From CAWCGU01 sp963838095 (lineage in GTDB: Bacteria; Actinomycetota; Thermoleophilia; Solirubrobacterales; 70-9), in NCBI GenBank assembly GCA_963838095.1, contig CAWIPO010000008.1, positions 992,001 through 1,056,000 on the forward strand: a DNA stretch of 64,000 nucleotides. Direction: 5' to 3'. Below the pieces are notes generated by a model. The model ran no database searches and was not told the origin of the DNA. It saw only the letters and a program-made list of their open reading frames with translations. Below, in pieces: positions 43,586 through 52,395 of the stretch. Position 1 is the first letter of the stretch. Every line of letters starts with the position of its first letter. The translations under genes were made by a program, and so were the position numbers.

Positions 43586-45163
43586 CTATTCGCCAGTGGA
43601 GGCGGCGATCACTCCCCTTGCCACCCCCTCCCAGCTCCAGCGCTCACGCGCGGTGCGGGTGAGCGCTTCTCGAGCCCGCGTGCGTACCGGATCAGGGAGC
43701 TCCAGCCAGCCGAGCAGCCGCTCCGCGATCGCGTCCACGGCGCCCTCGCCGAGCTCAAACGAGACCAGCGGTCGCGCCTCATCGGGCAGTGCTCCTGCGA
43801 GAACGCTCGAGACCTCCCGCAGGCCGGAATGATCGGCGGACACCGGCAGCACGCCGGCGGCGGCCGCCTCGGCGGCCACCATCCCGAACGCCTCCGGGAA
43901 GGTGCTGGGAACCACCATCGCGTCGGCGGCCGGAAGGACGACGGCAACCTCCTCGTGCTCGAGGCGGCCTGTGAAGTGCACCGAGCCCGCCGCGACGCGC
44001 GCGGCGGCTGTGTAACCCGATTGCACCGAGGAGAGGAAGACGTCGAGCATGCGCAGGACTCCCTGGTCGCCCTCGGATCGAGCGATCGACCGCGCGGCCT
44101 CGAGATCGCCCAGTTCGAGCGCCTTCCACAGGCGCTCGGTCTGGGCGAGGGCTCCGCCAAAGCCGACGATCAGGAGCTGGGCGTCAGGATGGCGCTCGAC
44201 CACAAGCGGCCAGGCGGCGAGCAGGAGGTCGGCGCCTTTGGTGCGGATCAGCTTGCCGACGAAGATGACGCGGGGTCCGGCTCCACGAACGAATGCACCG
44301 AGGGCAGCCGCAGCGGCGCCCGAATCGCGGCCAAAGGCCTCATCGGAGGGGGGTCCCTGCAGTTCCGTCCGGTATATGGACGCTTCGTGCGGGACCCCCC
44401 CTGAGAGCCGGGTCGCGAGCTCGCGGACTGCTTTCTCCGCCTCATCCCCCTCCCTCGGTGCAAAAAGGTCGACATCCACGCCCGGAGGCCCAAGGCGAAT
44501 CTTGGTCCGCAGCGCCTCGTCCCGCATCGTCTCAACCAGCGCCTCCTCAATATGCCGGGACCCCACAAGCACCCCTCCAGCCCCCTCCAACCCCTCCCGC
44601 GCGTACGGCAGAAACCGCTCCGGGTCCCGCTTCACCGTGAACTCCATCGCCGAGCCGTGGACCTTGACTGCGTATCGAGGCGGGCCGGTGCCCATCTCGC
44701 CGAGTGCCGCCCGCGCGAGGATTGCCGGCCCCATCACCAAGTGGTTCGCGAGCGCGACGTCGACTCCGCCTTCGGTGGCGGCGGCGACGTCGCGTACAGC
44801 GGCGACATTCGCTTCGAGGTACGTATCCAGCTCCGCGTCGGTGAGCTCGCCGAACGTCTTCACCTCGAAGCCCGCGTAGCGGTCGAGCACGTACACGGGC
44901 AGGAGGCCGCCGATGTCCGGCGTGTAGGTGGTGATCGTGCCGTCTCCCGGGGATCCCTCCGTCTCCTCGACCGCCTCGACCGCCAACCGCCCCTGCTCCC
45001 AGCGCCCGACTGCATCCACCCAGCCCAGCGCGGCGGCCTCGCGGTCCTGGCAGAGCAGGTGCACCTCGTGCCCGAGCCGAGCCAGGGCCCGCGCGAGGCT
45101 GGCGTTGTAGACGTTGCTGCCGGTGCCGCGCAGCAGATAGCCGTGGAAGATCAGGACGCGGAT
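43586..45163 (-). CDS. GT4-type glycosyltransferase without a standard start codon
   Basis: About 525 residues, GT-B fold: YAVKVHGSAMEFTVKRDPER, GPPGVDVDLFAP hinge, VIFVGKLIRTKGADLLLAAWP (donor domain start), and STFPEAFGMVAAEAAAAG with the family's EX7E. The first canonical start (GTG 45064) would remove the N-terminal strand and loop LIFHGYLLRGTGSNVYNASL, which clearly belongs to the fold. Between that and an in-frame TAG at 45175 only ATC 45163 or CTG 45154 could start. Either a rare start is used or one base is wrong. Confidence 0.8.
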   Translation of the reverse strand: MRVLIFHGYLLRGTGSNVYNASLARALARLGHEVHLLCQDREAAALGWVDAVGRWEQGRLAVEAVEETEGSPGDGTITTYTPDIGGLLPVYVLDRYAGFEVKTFGELTDAELDTYLEANVAAVRDVAAATEGGVDVALANHLVMGPAILARAALGEMGTGPPRYAVKVHGSAMEFTVKRDPERFLPYAREGLEGAGGVLVGSRHIEEALVETMRDEALRTKIRLGPPGVDVDLFAPREGDEAEKAVRELATRLSGGVPHEASIYRTELQGPPSDEAFGRDSGAAAAALGAFVRGAGPRVIFVGKLIRTKGADLLLAAWPLVVERHPDAQLLIVGFGGALAQTERLWKALELGDLEAARSIARSEGDQGVLRMLDVFLSSVQSGYTAAARVAAGSVHFTGRLEHEEVAVVLPAADAMVVPSTFPEAFGMVAAEAAAAGVLPVSADHSGLREVSSVLAGALPDEARPLVSFELGEGAVDAIAERLLGWLELPDPVRTRAREALTRTARERWSWEGVARGVIAASTGE

Positions 45164-45248
45164 CCCGCCAGGCTAACCCCCTGTTATGTTTGCGACCTGT
45201 GAGCGCGGGAGCAGATTTTCTGATTGTTGGGCGGAGCGCGAGCCAGTT

Positions 45249-45527
45249 GTGACGAGTGAGCAGCAGAAATATCGGCTCCGAGCACCCGCGTCGGGGCGGG
45301 AGGCGGTCGCGGAGGTCGAGGTCGACGGCGTCTATATCGACCGTGAGACCGGCGAGGAGATGCTGCCGGTCACGCGCGTGCTGCCGCTCGCCCCTTCGGA
45401 GTCGGCGCTGCTGCGGACGCCCGAGAACCTGCGGGAGTGTGGGCGCTGCAAGCAGTTGATAGGCCTGGACGTCAGCGATTGCCCGTACTGCGGCCAGCGT
45501 CAGGGCGCGGTCGACGACGCCCCTTGA
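45249..45527 (+). CDS. Small zinc-ribbon protein
   Basis: 92 residues from GTG 45249 (an in-frame ATG at 45186 is the alternative). A beta-rich first part (REAVAEVEVDGVYIDRETGE) and a C-terminal Cys4 ribbon: ECGRCKQLIGLDVSDCPYCG. Likely binds zinc and perhaps nucleic acid or protein. Overlaps the following lipoprotein-like gene (TTGA). Confidence 0.6.
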   Translation: MTSEQQKYRLRAPASGREAVAEVEVDGVYIDRETGEEMLPVTRVLPLAPSESALLRTPENLRECGRCKQLIGLDVSDCPYCGQRQGAVDDAP

Positions 45528-45952
45528 GGCTGCGGCGAAGCGCCACCCGGCTGGCGGCTGCGCTCGTGCTGGCGCTTGCCTGCGCCGCGCTTGCCCGCTG
45601 CGGCGACGAGGACACCCCACCGACGACGTCGACCGGCGCCACGGGCGCCGCCGAGGACGCGACAACCACAACCACGTCCACCTCGACTGAAACCGAGACC
45701 GAGGATCGCAACGGCAACGGCGGCGTTACTACACCCGAGCCGAGCGGTGGCGACGATTCATCTACCGGCGGCTCCTCTCCCGAGGACGAGGAATCGTCCG
45801 AGTCCACGGATGATTCGTCTAACTCATCCGGCGGGAACTCAGGCGGCCAGTCGGGTGTGGACAGTGAGGAGAACGACCTCCCACCCGAGCCCGGCAGCCC
45901 CGAAGAGGCATTCGAGCAGGAGTGTGAGCAAAACCCGGAGTCCTGCGGCTAG
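45524..45952 (+). CDS. Secreted Ser/Thr/Asp-rich low-complexity protein
   Basis: 142 residues: an N-terminal signal (LAAALVLALACAALARC) whose lipobox has Arg before the Cys, so lipid attachment is uncertain, then a Thr-, Ser-, Glu- and Gly-rich region of low complexity (about 35-120) and a short acidic end with two Cys. Probably an extracellular linker or surface protein. TTG start overlaps the zinc-ribbon gene stop. No family. Confidence 0.6.
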   Translation: MRLRRSATRLAAALVLALACAALARCGDEDTPPTTSTGATGAAEDATTTTTSTSTETETEDRNGNGGVTTPEPSGGDDSSTGGSSPEDEESSESTDDSSNSSGGNSGGQSGVDSEENDLPPEPGSPEEAFEQECEQNPESCG

Positions 45953-46716
45953 CTGGCTCCGCCGCCTCCGCCGCCGCCCCCTCCGCCGCCTCCGCCCTGG
46001 TCCTGAGACTCGGGGACGAAGTAGGCCCAGTACAGAAGCCGAGCGGTCGTATAGCGGCAGCCGTAGCTGCGCTCGGAGCCAACCTCGGTATGGGGGCGCC
46101 CGTTCTGGATCTCCTCGCGCCCGGAACATTCCTCTGAGCCGCGACTGGCGCGCCAGACGTCACCCTTGGGCTGACTGACCGCGAATGAGGGCAGCCAGGT
46201 GGGAATCGTCAGGCCGACGATGTCTCCCTTGTTCACGCGCAACGGCTTATCGAGCGTGATCACGGCCCTGCGTCCAAGGTCGGACGAAAGCTTCACCGCG
46301 GGGCTCTGGCGCATGAGCTCGTACTTGTCCCCATCGCCGGCACGGAGGATCGCGATCGCGCCCGCCGGCTGGGTGCCGAACTTGCGGTCGTCGTAGAAGT
46401 CGCCGAAGAACTCGCGCTGATCTGAATCGGGGCGGGAGAGTTCAACCGCCCAGGCGACGATGTGGCCCTTTGCGCGGATCTTGAACAGTCCCTTTTCCCC
46501 GTCGGCCTTGGTCTGGAAGCCGGTGACGCTGCCAACCGCCTCGCAGGGGGTCTTGGGGCAGCTGGGATCGGCCGCTTGGTCGGTCTTGCCGATCAGCTTC
46601 ACCTTCACGGCGCCGGCGCCGGCCGTCATCGCGATCGCGAGCACGAGCCCGAGTGCCGCGGCTGCGAACGCCAGCCGCCACACGGGCCTGCGAATCGGTT
46701 GCTTGTCGTCTCTCAT
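45949..46716 (-). CDS. Secreted protein with C-terminal poly-glycine tail
   Basis: 255 residues: a signal helix (about 13-38) and a beta-rich domain (about 40-235) with six Cys, containing KVKLIGKTDQAADPSCPKTP, IVGLTIPTWLPSF and TTARLLYWAYFVPESQDQ. The last 15 residues are thirteen Gly then Ala-Ser. Resembles an actinobacterial family of secreted proteins of unknown role. ATG 46716 chosen. Confidence 0.65.
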   Translation of the reverse strand: MRDDKQPIRRPVWRLAFAAAALGLVLAIAMTAGAGAVKVKLIGKTDQAADPSCPKTPCEAVGSVTGFQTKADGEKGLFKIRAKGHIVAWAVELSRPDSDQREFFGDFYDDRKFGTQPAGAIAILRAGDGDKYELMRQSPAVKLSSDLGRRAVITLDKPLRVNKGDIVGLTIPTWLPSFAVSQPKGDVWRASRGSEECSGREEIQNGRPHTEVGSERSYGCRYTTARLLYWAYFVPESQDQGGGGGGGGGGGGGAS

Positions 46717-46859
46717 CAGTGGGGGAAACACTCCCGGGGGCGTTCTTGTTGCGGCCGAGAGCCACCTAAAAGCCTAGATGGCCCGGCGGCCGCAATGCGC
46801 AGCGGTTGTTGCGAAGCACATTTCGGGCCATGCGGACGCCTCCCTAGAATCGGCCGGCG

Positions 46860-47849
46860 ATGCCCGCGATTGAGGTCAGCGAGTTGCGGCGTGAGTTCTC
46901 CGGGGGAGTGGTCGCAGTCGATCGCGTAGACCTCGAGGTCGCCGCTGGGGAGATTTACGCATTCCTGGGGCCGAACGGCGCCGGCAAGACGACGACCGTG
47001 CGAATGCTGACCACGCTGCTACGCCCGACGAGCGGCACGGCGACGGTCGCGGGGCACGACGTGGTCCAGGATTCGGCTGCCGTTCGCCGCGCGATCGGCG
47101 TCGCCCTGCAGGAGGCGGCGCTCGACCCGCTGATGACCGGCAGGGAGCTGCTGCGTATGCAGGCCACCCTGCACGGGATGCCGCGCGAGGAAGGGCACCG
47201 CAGAGCGGAGGTGCTGCTGAGGAGAGTCGGACTGGTCCAGGCGGCAGACCGCAGGGTGGGGACGTACTCGGGAGGCATGCGCAGGCGGATCGACCTCGCC
47301 TCGGCGCTCGTGCACGAGCCGAGGGTGCTTTTCCTCGACGAGCCGACGACCGGGCTGGACCCGGTGAGCCGGAAGGCGATCTGGGAGGAGGTGCAGAAGC
47401 TGAACGACGAGGGGACGACTGTCTTCCTGACCACGCAGTACCTGGAGGAGGCCGACCAGCTCGCCGACCGGGTGGGAATCATCGACGACGGCAGGATCGT
47501 CGCCGAGGACACGCCGGGCGCGCTGAAGGCCGAGATCGGCAGACCCCACCTCGAGATGGTCCTGGCCGCCGACGGCAGCGACCAGGCGGACGAGGTTCTG
47601 GCGCGCTTCGGAAGGCCGCTCCCGGCCAGGGACGGGATGGTCGCGGTCGAGCTCGAGACCGGCGCGGCGGGGGTCGCAGCGGTTGTGCGGGCGCTCGACG
47701 ACGCCGGAATCGTCGTCGAGTCGCTCGACCTCCTCCAGCCCACGCTGGATGACGTCTTCGTCGCCAAAACGGGCCACCGGCTCGAGGGTGCCGACGCCGA
47801 AGCCACTGACAGCGCGGAGATCGCGGCCGAGCCGGTTCCGGAAACATGA
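46860..47849 (+). CDS. ABC transporter ATP-binding protein (DrrA-like)
   Basis: 329 residues. Walker A GPNGAGKTT (about 38), Q-loop ALQEAALD, signature YSGGMRRRIDLASAL (about 137), Walker B VLFLDEPTTGLDP (about 158), switch His replaced by Gln in LTTQYLEEADQLADRVGIID, as in DrrA. The C-terminal 90-residue domain is also DrrA-like. Works with the two ABC-2 permeases that follow; overlaps the first by 4 bp. Likely lipid or drug export. Confidence 0.93.
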   Translation: MPAIEVSELRREFSGGVVAVDRVDLEVAAGEIYAFLGPNGAGKTTTVRMLTTLLRPTSGTATVAGHDVVQDSAAVRRAIGVALQEAALDPLMTGRELLRMQATLHGMPREEGHRRAEVLLRRVGLVQAADRRVGTYSGGMRRRIDLASALVHEPRVLFLDEPTTGLDPVSRKAIWEEVQKLNDEGTTVFLTTQYLEEADQLADRVGIIDDGRIVAEDTPGALKAEIGRPHLEMVLAADGSDQADEVLARFGRPLPARDGMVAVELETGAAGVAAVVRALDDAGIVVESLDLLQPTLDDVFVAKTGHRLEGADAEATDSAEIAAEPVPET

Positions 47850-48634
47850 TCGAGCGGTTGCGGCTGAACGCGCGGGTCGTGGGTGTGCTCGGGCTGCGCT
47901 CGATCAGGCAGACGTTCCGCCGCCCGCAGCTGATGGCTCCGATCCTGATCTTCCCAACGGCGCTGCTGGCAATCCAGGTCGGGGGCGCCGGTAGCGCCGT
48001 CCAGCTCGCCGACTTCCCACAGGTCCACGGCTTCCTCGACTTCATGCTCGCGGGGGCGATGATCCAGGCCTGCCTGCTGGCCGGAAACAGCGGCGGAATC
48101 GCACTCGCCGTCGACATCGAGATGGGCTTCACCGACCGTCTTCTCGCAGCGCCGATCTCACGCTCCGCCATGGTGCTGGGGCGACTGGCCGGGACGGCGG
48201 TGATGGGCGCATTCACAGCAGTCTGGTTTCTGGCCATCGGGCTGATCTTCGGGGCCCACATCGTGGAGGGGGTACCCGGCGCGCTGCTCGTGATCGTCTT
48301 CGTCAGCGCGACCGCCACCGCTGTCGGCGGCATCGGCGCCGCGATCGCACTGCGCACGGGGACAGCGTCGGTCGTCCAGGGACTCTTCCCGCTCGTTTTC
48401 GTCGTCCTCTTCCTCTCCTCCGCGTTCTTCCCGGCGAACCTGATACTCGAGCCCGCCCGGTCGATCTCCGACTGGAACCCGTTCAGCTTCATAGTCGATG
48501 CGATCCGCGACCCGGTGATCTCGACCTTTTCCAGCTCGATCCTGTTCGAAGGGATCATCGCGCTGGTCGGCATCTCCGCGCTCGGCTTCGGCCTCAGCGC
48601 CCTAGCTCTGCGCTACCGGCTCCGGGTGGGATGA
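47846..48634 (+). CDS. ABC-2 type transporter permease (DrrB-like) 1
   Basis: 262 residues with six membrane helices. FTDRLLAAPISRSAMVLGRL after the second helix and LSSAFFPANLI near the fifth are ABC-2 signatures. Translationally coupled (4-bp overlap) to the ATPase and one base from the second permease, so a heterodimeric exporter is likely. Confidence 0.9.
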   Translation: MIERLRLNARVVGVLGLRSIRQTFRRPQLMAPILIFPTALLAIQVGGAGSAVQLADFPQVHGFLDFMLAGAMIQACLLAGNSGGIALAVDIEMGFTDRLLAAPISRSAMVLGRLAGTAVMGAFTAVWFLAIGLIFGAHIVEGVPGALLVIVFVSATATAVGGIGAAIALRTGTASVVQGLFPLVFVVLFLSSAFFPANLILEPARSISDWNPFSFIVDAIRDPVISTFSSSILFEGIIALVGISALGFGLSALALRYRLRVG

Positions 48635-48635
48635 T

Positions 48636-49448
48636 GTGATGGAAGCGGCCACCAGCACGGCATCGGCGGCCACGCGGACCGGCCCACGGGCTGATCTGGC
48701 CACTGTCGCCGCGCTCGTGCGCCGCGCCGCGAACGAGCTGCTGCGTGTGCCGGGCGCCGCGATTCCCGGTGTGCTGGCACCGACGATCTTCTTCGTCGGC
48801 CTGGTCGCCGTGTTCGGCAACCTGACCGACCTCAGGGCCTTTCCGACCGACAGCTATCCGAGCTGGCTGATCGCGATCAGCCTCCTGCAGGGCGCGGGCT
48901 TCACCGGTGCCGCCACCGGCGTCAACCTCGCCCGCGACATCGAGATGGGTCTGTTCGACCGCTTCCTCGCCTCCCCCGCTCCTCGCCCGGTTCTGCTCGC
49001 CGGGTTGGTGCTCTCCGCCGGGCTCCGGGCACTGATCCCGGCGGCCATCCTGCTCGCGGTCGCACTCGCGATCGGGGCCCATTTTCCGGGCCTGGCGGGG
49101 CTTGCGCTCGCGATCGGGATCACCATGTGCTGGGGGGTGATCGCCGCGCTCTGGGGCTCGGCGCTGGCTTTCCACTACAAGAGCCAATCGGCGGCTCCGC
49201 TGATGCAGGTGGGGATGTTCCTGGCCATCCTCTGTACCAGCGCCTACGCCCCGCTCTCCCTGCTGACCGGCTGGCTTCACACGATCGCGGAGCTCAACCC
49301 GGTCACCCAGGTCGTCGAGGCCGTGCGCCAGGGTTTCCTGGGCGGCGTCACCTGGGCCGACACATGGCCAGGGCTGGTCGCACTGGCCGGCATCGGCGCG
49401 CTGATGACCGCCTGGTCATTGCGCGAAATGCGCCACGCCGCGGACTGA
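48636..49448 (+). CDS. ABC-2 type transporter permease (DrrB-like) 2
   Basis: 270 residues, six helices. DIEMGLFDRFLASPAPRPVL matches the same segment of the first permease, followed by the C-terminal LTGWLHTIAELNPVTQVVEA motif. Start may be GTG 48636 or ATG 48639. Last gene of the exporter operon; converges with infA. Confidence 0.9.
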   Translation: MMEAATSTASAATRTGPRADLATVAALVRRAANELLRVPGAAIPGVLAPTIFFVGLVAVFGNLTDLRAFPTDSYPSWLIAISLLQGAGFTGAATGVNLARDIEMGLFDRFLASPAPRPVLLAGLVLSAGLRALIPAAILLAVALAIGAHFPGLAGLALAIGITMCWGVIAALWGSALAFHYKSQSAAPLMQVGMFLAILCTSAYAPLSLLTGWLHTIAELNPVTQVVEAVRQGFLGGVTWADTWPGLVALAGIGALMTAWSLREMRHAAD

Positions 49449-49455
49449 GCTGCCG

Positions 49456-49674
49456 CTACTTGTAGCGGTACGTGATTCGACCCCGGTCGAGGTCGTATGG
49501 CGAAAGCTCGATCTTGACGCGGTCGCCGGGGAGGATGCGGATGTAGTGGCGGCGCATCTTGCCCGAGATGTGGCCGAGCACGACGTGGTCGTTGTCGAGC
49601 TTGACCTTGAACATCGTGTTCGGCAGGGCCTCGGTGACCTCGCCCTCCATCTCGATCTTCTCTTCCTTGCCCAT
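49456..49674 (-). CDS. infA: Translation initiation factor IF-1
   Basis: 72 residues, exact IF-1 length and OB fold: EGEVTEALPNTMFKVKLDN, VLGHISGKMRRHYIRILPGD, and LSPYDLDRGRITYRYK. Binds the ribosomal A site at initiation. It lies away from the rpmJ-rpsM ribosomal cluster where it is usually found. Confidence 0.96.
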   Translation of the reverse strand: MGKEEKIEMEGEVTEALPNTMFKVKLDNDHVVLGHISGKMRRHYIRILPGDRVKIELSPYDLDRGRITYRYK

Positions 49675-49726
49675 CGGCGCCGCAGGGTAGCAGCGGCACT
49701 GGAGCCGAACGACACTAACTCAGGCG

Positions 49727-50518
49727 TCAGCGGCCCTCGAAAGTCGCCTTTCCGGGCCCTTCGGCCAAGAACGACTTGACCGCGTTCTGGAGGTCCTCGC
49801 TGGCGAACAGGCCGGCGAACGACTCAGGCGTGACGCGGTCGGCCTCGTCGATGCCTCCGCGCAGGTAGGCGCGAACTATTCGCTTCGTCTCAGCGTGGGC
49901 GAGCGTCGGCCCCGACGCCAGGCGGTGCGCGAAGCGCATTCCCTTCTCGAGCAGCGCATCGTCGGGGACGACCTTGTTGACGACGTTCCAGCGCTCGAGG
50001 GTCGCGGCGTCGAAGACGCCTCCGGACATCACGAACTCGCGAGCCCTGCCGGGGCCGGCTCGCTCGGCCATCCGTTGCGTCCCGCCGGCTCCCGGGGTCA
50101 GCCCCACCACCGCCTCCACGAGGCCGAATTGGGCGGACTCACCTGCCCAGATCATGTCGCAGCCCAGCGCAATCTCGAGCCCGGCCGTGAGGCAGGTTCC
50201 GTGGCAGAGCGCGAGCGTCGGGATCGGCAACGCCTCCAGCCTCCGCACCGCATCGATCAACGGGCCCGAGAACTCCCCGGCCCGCTCGGCGCCGGCGTCG
50301 ACGACCTGTTGGAAGGTGCTCACGTCCACCCCGCCGCTGAAGATCTTCCCCTCGGCCCGCCACACGGCGGCGCGGGCGTCGGAGCCCTCGATCTCGTCGA
50401 TGCAGTCGACGAGCGCGTGGAAGCTGTCGTCGCCGAACAGGTTCAAAGGCGGGTTGTCGAGCACGATCGACGCGACACCGTCGTCACGCTCGAGGCGGAT
50501 CGAAGGCTGCTCAGCCAA
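49727..50518 (-). CDS. Enoyl-CoA hydratase/isomerase-family protein
   Basis: 263 residues, crotonase fold: IFSGGVDVSTF oxyanion segment (about 60), GTCLTAGLEIALGCDMIWA (about 105) with the first Glu kept, and VEAVVGLTPGAGGTQRMAERAG, where the second catalytic Glu position is Glu in VEAVVG. Substrate unknown. TTG start overlaps the HIT gene stop by 8 bp. Confidence 0.87.
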   Translation of the reverse strand: MAEQPSIRLERDDGVASIVLDNPPLNLFGDDSFHALVDCIDEIEGSDARAAVWRAEGKIFSGGVDVSTFQQVVDAGAERAGEFSGPLIDAVRRLEALPIPTLALCHGTCLTAGLEIALGCDMIWAGESAQFGLVEAVVGLTPGAGGTQRMAERAGPGRAREFVMSGGVFDAATLERWNVVNKVVPDDALLEKGMRFAHRLASGPTLAHAETKRIVRAYLRGGIDEADRVTPESFAGLFASEDLQNAVKSFLAEGPGKATFEGR

Positions 50519-50939
50519 CTTCGGCGGCCTCCTCGCCGCGGATCTCGCGCGCGACAGCGGCGATCTCTGCGGGGGACGCGCTGCGCGGTATATACGGCAG
50601 CTTCAGCGGATCGTCGGTGTAGCGCGGGATCAGGTGGACGTGGAAGTGGAAGATCGTCTGCCAGGCGACCGGACGGCAGGAGTTGAGGACGTTGAACCCG
50701 TCCGGGTGAAACGCCTCCTCGAGCTTGCGGGCGAGACGGCGCACGGCGAGCATGCTCGCGACCAGGTCATCGTCGGTGACCTCCATCAGGTCGTTGGAAT
50801 GCGCCCGCGGAATCACCAGCGAATGCCCGCGGGTGGCCGGGTTGATGTCCATGAACGCGATCGTGCGCTCGTCGGAGTCGACGATCTCCGCCGGCACGTC
50901 ACCGGCCACGATTCCGCAGAACAAACAACCCTCCGCCAC
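50511..50939 (-). CDS. HIT-family nucleotide hydrolase
   Basis: 142 residues. The histidine triad HFHVHLIPR (about 104), CLFCGIVAGDVPAEIV zinc-site start (about 5-20), and AFMDINPATRGHSLVIPRAH. Cleaves nucleotide phosphoramidates or dinucleoside polyphosphates. GTG 50939 places the conserved start at residue 1; no clear ribosome site. It begins 10 bp after the CCA-type gene stop. Confidence 0.9.
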   Translation of the reverse strand: MAEGCLFCGIVAGDVPAEIVDSDERTIAFMDINPATRGHSLVIPRAHSNDLMEVTDDDLVASMLAVRRLARKLEEAFHPDGFNVLNSCRPVAWQTIFHFHVHLIPRYTDDPLKLPYIPRSASPAEIAAVAREIRGEEAAEVG

Positions 50940-50949
50940 GCCGGTGAGC

Positions 50950-52395
50950 CTATACGCGGAGAGAGCGAGCAAGCGCGATCGCATCGTCCCTGCTCTCGAG
51001 CTCGCCACAGAACACGGCCGCCTCGATCTCCGCCAGCAGGCGCCCCAGCTCGGGCCCCCGCTCGATCCCCAGCTCGGCAGCGAGCTCGTCGCCGCGAACC
51101 GGCGAGCGCGGGGGACCGCTTCGGCGCCACTCCAGCCCCTCCGCCACCATCTCGCGCGCCAACTCGAGGTGTCCGGCGATCATCTCCTCCGAAGCCGTCA
51201 CTCCGCTGCCGCGGGCCGAGAGGCGGTCGGCGACGGTCAGGAGCGTCACGTCCACCGGGTCGGGATCGGTGGCGCGGAGGTAGTCGAAGACGGCACGCCG
51301 CGATAGAGGCCGCTGGGTGACCAGGAACCCGAGGCGGAGGTGGTTCTCGGCGATCCCGGCGAGATAATCGGCCAGGCGGCGGCTAGTTCGCAGCCGGGAG
51401 CAGAGCTGGCGAATGATCCCGGCACCCTCGCGGTCGTGCCCGATGAAGGTGACGAAGTCGCCGTGCTGGTCGCGGGTGGCGGGCTTCCCGAGGTCATGGG
51501 TGAGGGCCGCGAAGCGCAGAGCGTCGCGTCGCGTCAGCTCGTCGGCGAACGGCTCGTCGAGCAACACCTTCACGTCGCCGGCGCTCGACTCGCCCGCGTA
51601 GGTCGCCATGTCCGCCTCGACCTCGAGCAGTCGCGCCAGGACCTCGAGCGTGTGGCCGAGCACGTCGAGGTGGTGGTTCGGGTTCTGGATCACGCCGCGA
51701 AGAGCATCCAGCTCGGGCAGTACGGGGGCGGTCAGATCGAGCTCGTCGAGAAGTGCCATGCCCGCGAGCGGATCGGCCCCGGAGATGATCGCTCGCAGCT
51801 CGGCGAACTGTCTCTCCCCCGCCGCCTCGCCTGCGCGCGGAGCCGCGGCTCGCGCGAGATCGGCCGTCGCCGGCTCGAGGCTGAGCTCCAGCCCCACCGC
51901 GAGCCGAACCGCGCGCAGGAGGCGCAGCGGGTCGTCCTCGAAGGAACGGTCCGAGACCGCCCGCAGAACCCCCGCCTCCAGATCGCCGATCCCGCCGTGG
52001 GGGTCGAGCAGCGCGTCGTCCGCGCGCTCGGCAGCCGCCAGCGGGACGGCGATTGCATTCACAGTGAAATCGCGCCCGGCCAGATCCGCTTCGATCGATC
52101 CGCCGCGGACGGGAGCGACGTCGACCTGCCACCCCTCGGGTGACACCGCGCGCCAAGTTGCGAACCCCTCGGAGAGCTCGAACGCATGCCCTCCGGCCGC
52201 CTTGGCGATCGCCCGCGCGGACTCGCGCTCGCCGGTTGAAACCGCGAGGTCCAGGTCCACGATCTGATCGCCGCGGATTGCGCCCCGCACCGCGCCCCCG
52301 ACGATCCACGCTCCATCCACGTCGCCAATCGCGGCGCGGGCCGCTGCGACAGGGGCCGCATGGGCAAGCCTCTGCCCAATGCTCAATGGCGCCAT
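50950..52395 (-). CDS. CCA tRNA nucleotidyltransferase / poly(A) polymerase family with HD domain
   Basis: 481 residues. Nucleotidyltransferase head WIVGGAVRGAIRGDQIVDLDLAV (about 30-52) with the two catalytic Asp, RDFTVNAIAVPL and EDDPLRLLRAVRLAVGL (about 155-172), then an HD domain with ALTHDLGKPATRDQHGDF (about 300). Adds or repairs the CCA end, which the two tRNA genes here lack. ATG overlaps the alr stop (TAATG). Class II enzyme; whether it adds CCA or only part is not decided by motifs. Confidence 0.9.
   Translation of the reverse strand: MAPLSIGQRLAHAAPVAAARAAIGDVDGAWIVGGAVRGAIRGDQIVDLDLAVSTGERESARAIAKAAGGHAFELSEGFATWRAVSPEGWQVDVAPVRGGSIEADLAGRDFTVNAIAVPLAAAERADDALLDPHGGIGDLEAGVLRAVSDRSFEDDPLRLLRAVRLAVGLELSLEPATADLARAAAPRAGEAAGERQFAELRAIISGADPLAGMALLDELDLTAPVLPELDALRGVIQNPNHHLDVLGHTLEVLARLLEVEADMATYAGESSAGDVKVLLDEPFADELTRRDALRFAALTHDLGKPATRDQHGDFVTFIGHDREGAGIIRQLCSRLRTSRRLADYLAGIAENHLRLGFLVTQRPLSRRAVFDYLRATDPDPVDVTLLTVADRLSARGSGVTASEEMIAGHLELAREMVAEGLEWRRSGPPRSPVRGDELAAELGIERGPELGRLLAEIEAAVFCGELESRDDAIALARSLRV

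Noticed and set aside
45700..46000. Low-complexity Ser/Gly/Pro-coding tracts as a possible repeat array or CRISPR
   Set aside because: No regular spacing or identical units; they are simple-composition coding tails.
46717..46859. Promoter TAGAAT before the ABC exporter
   Set aside because: The -10 is plausible, but no matching -35 is visible and a single hexamer is too weak to report as a feature.
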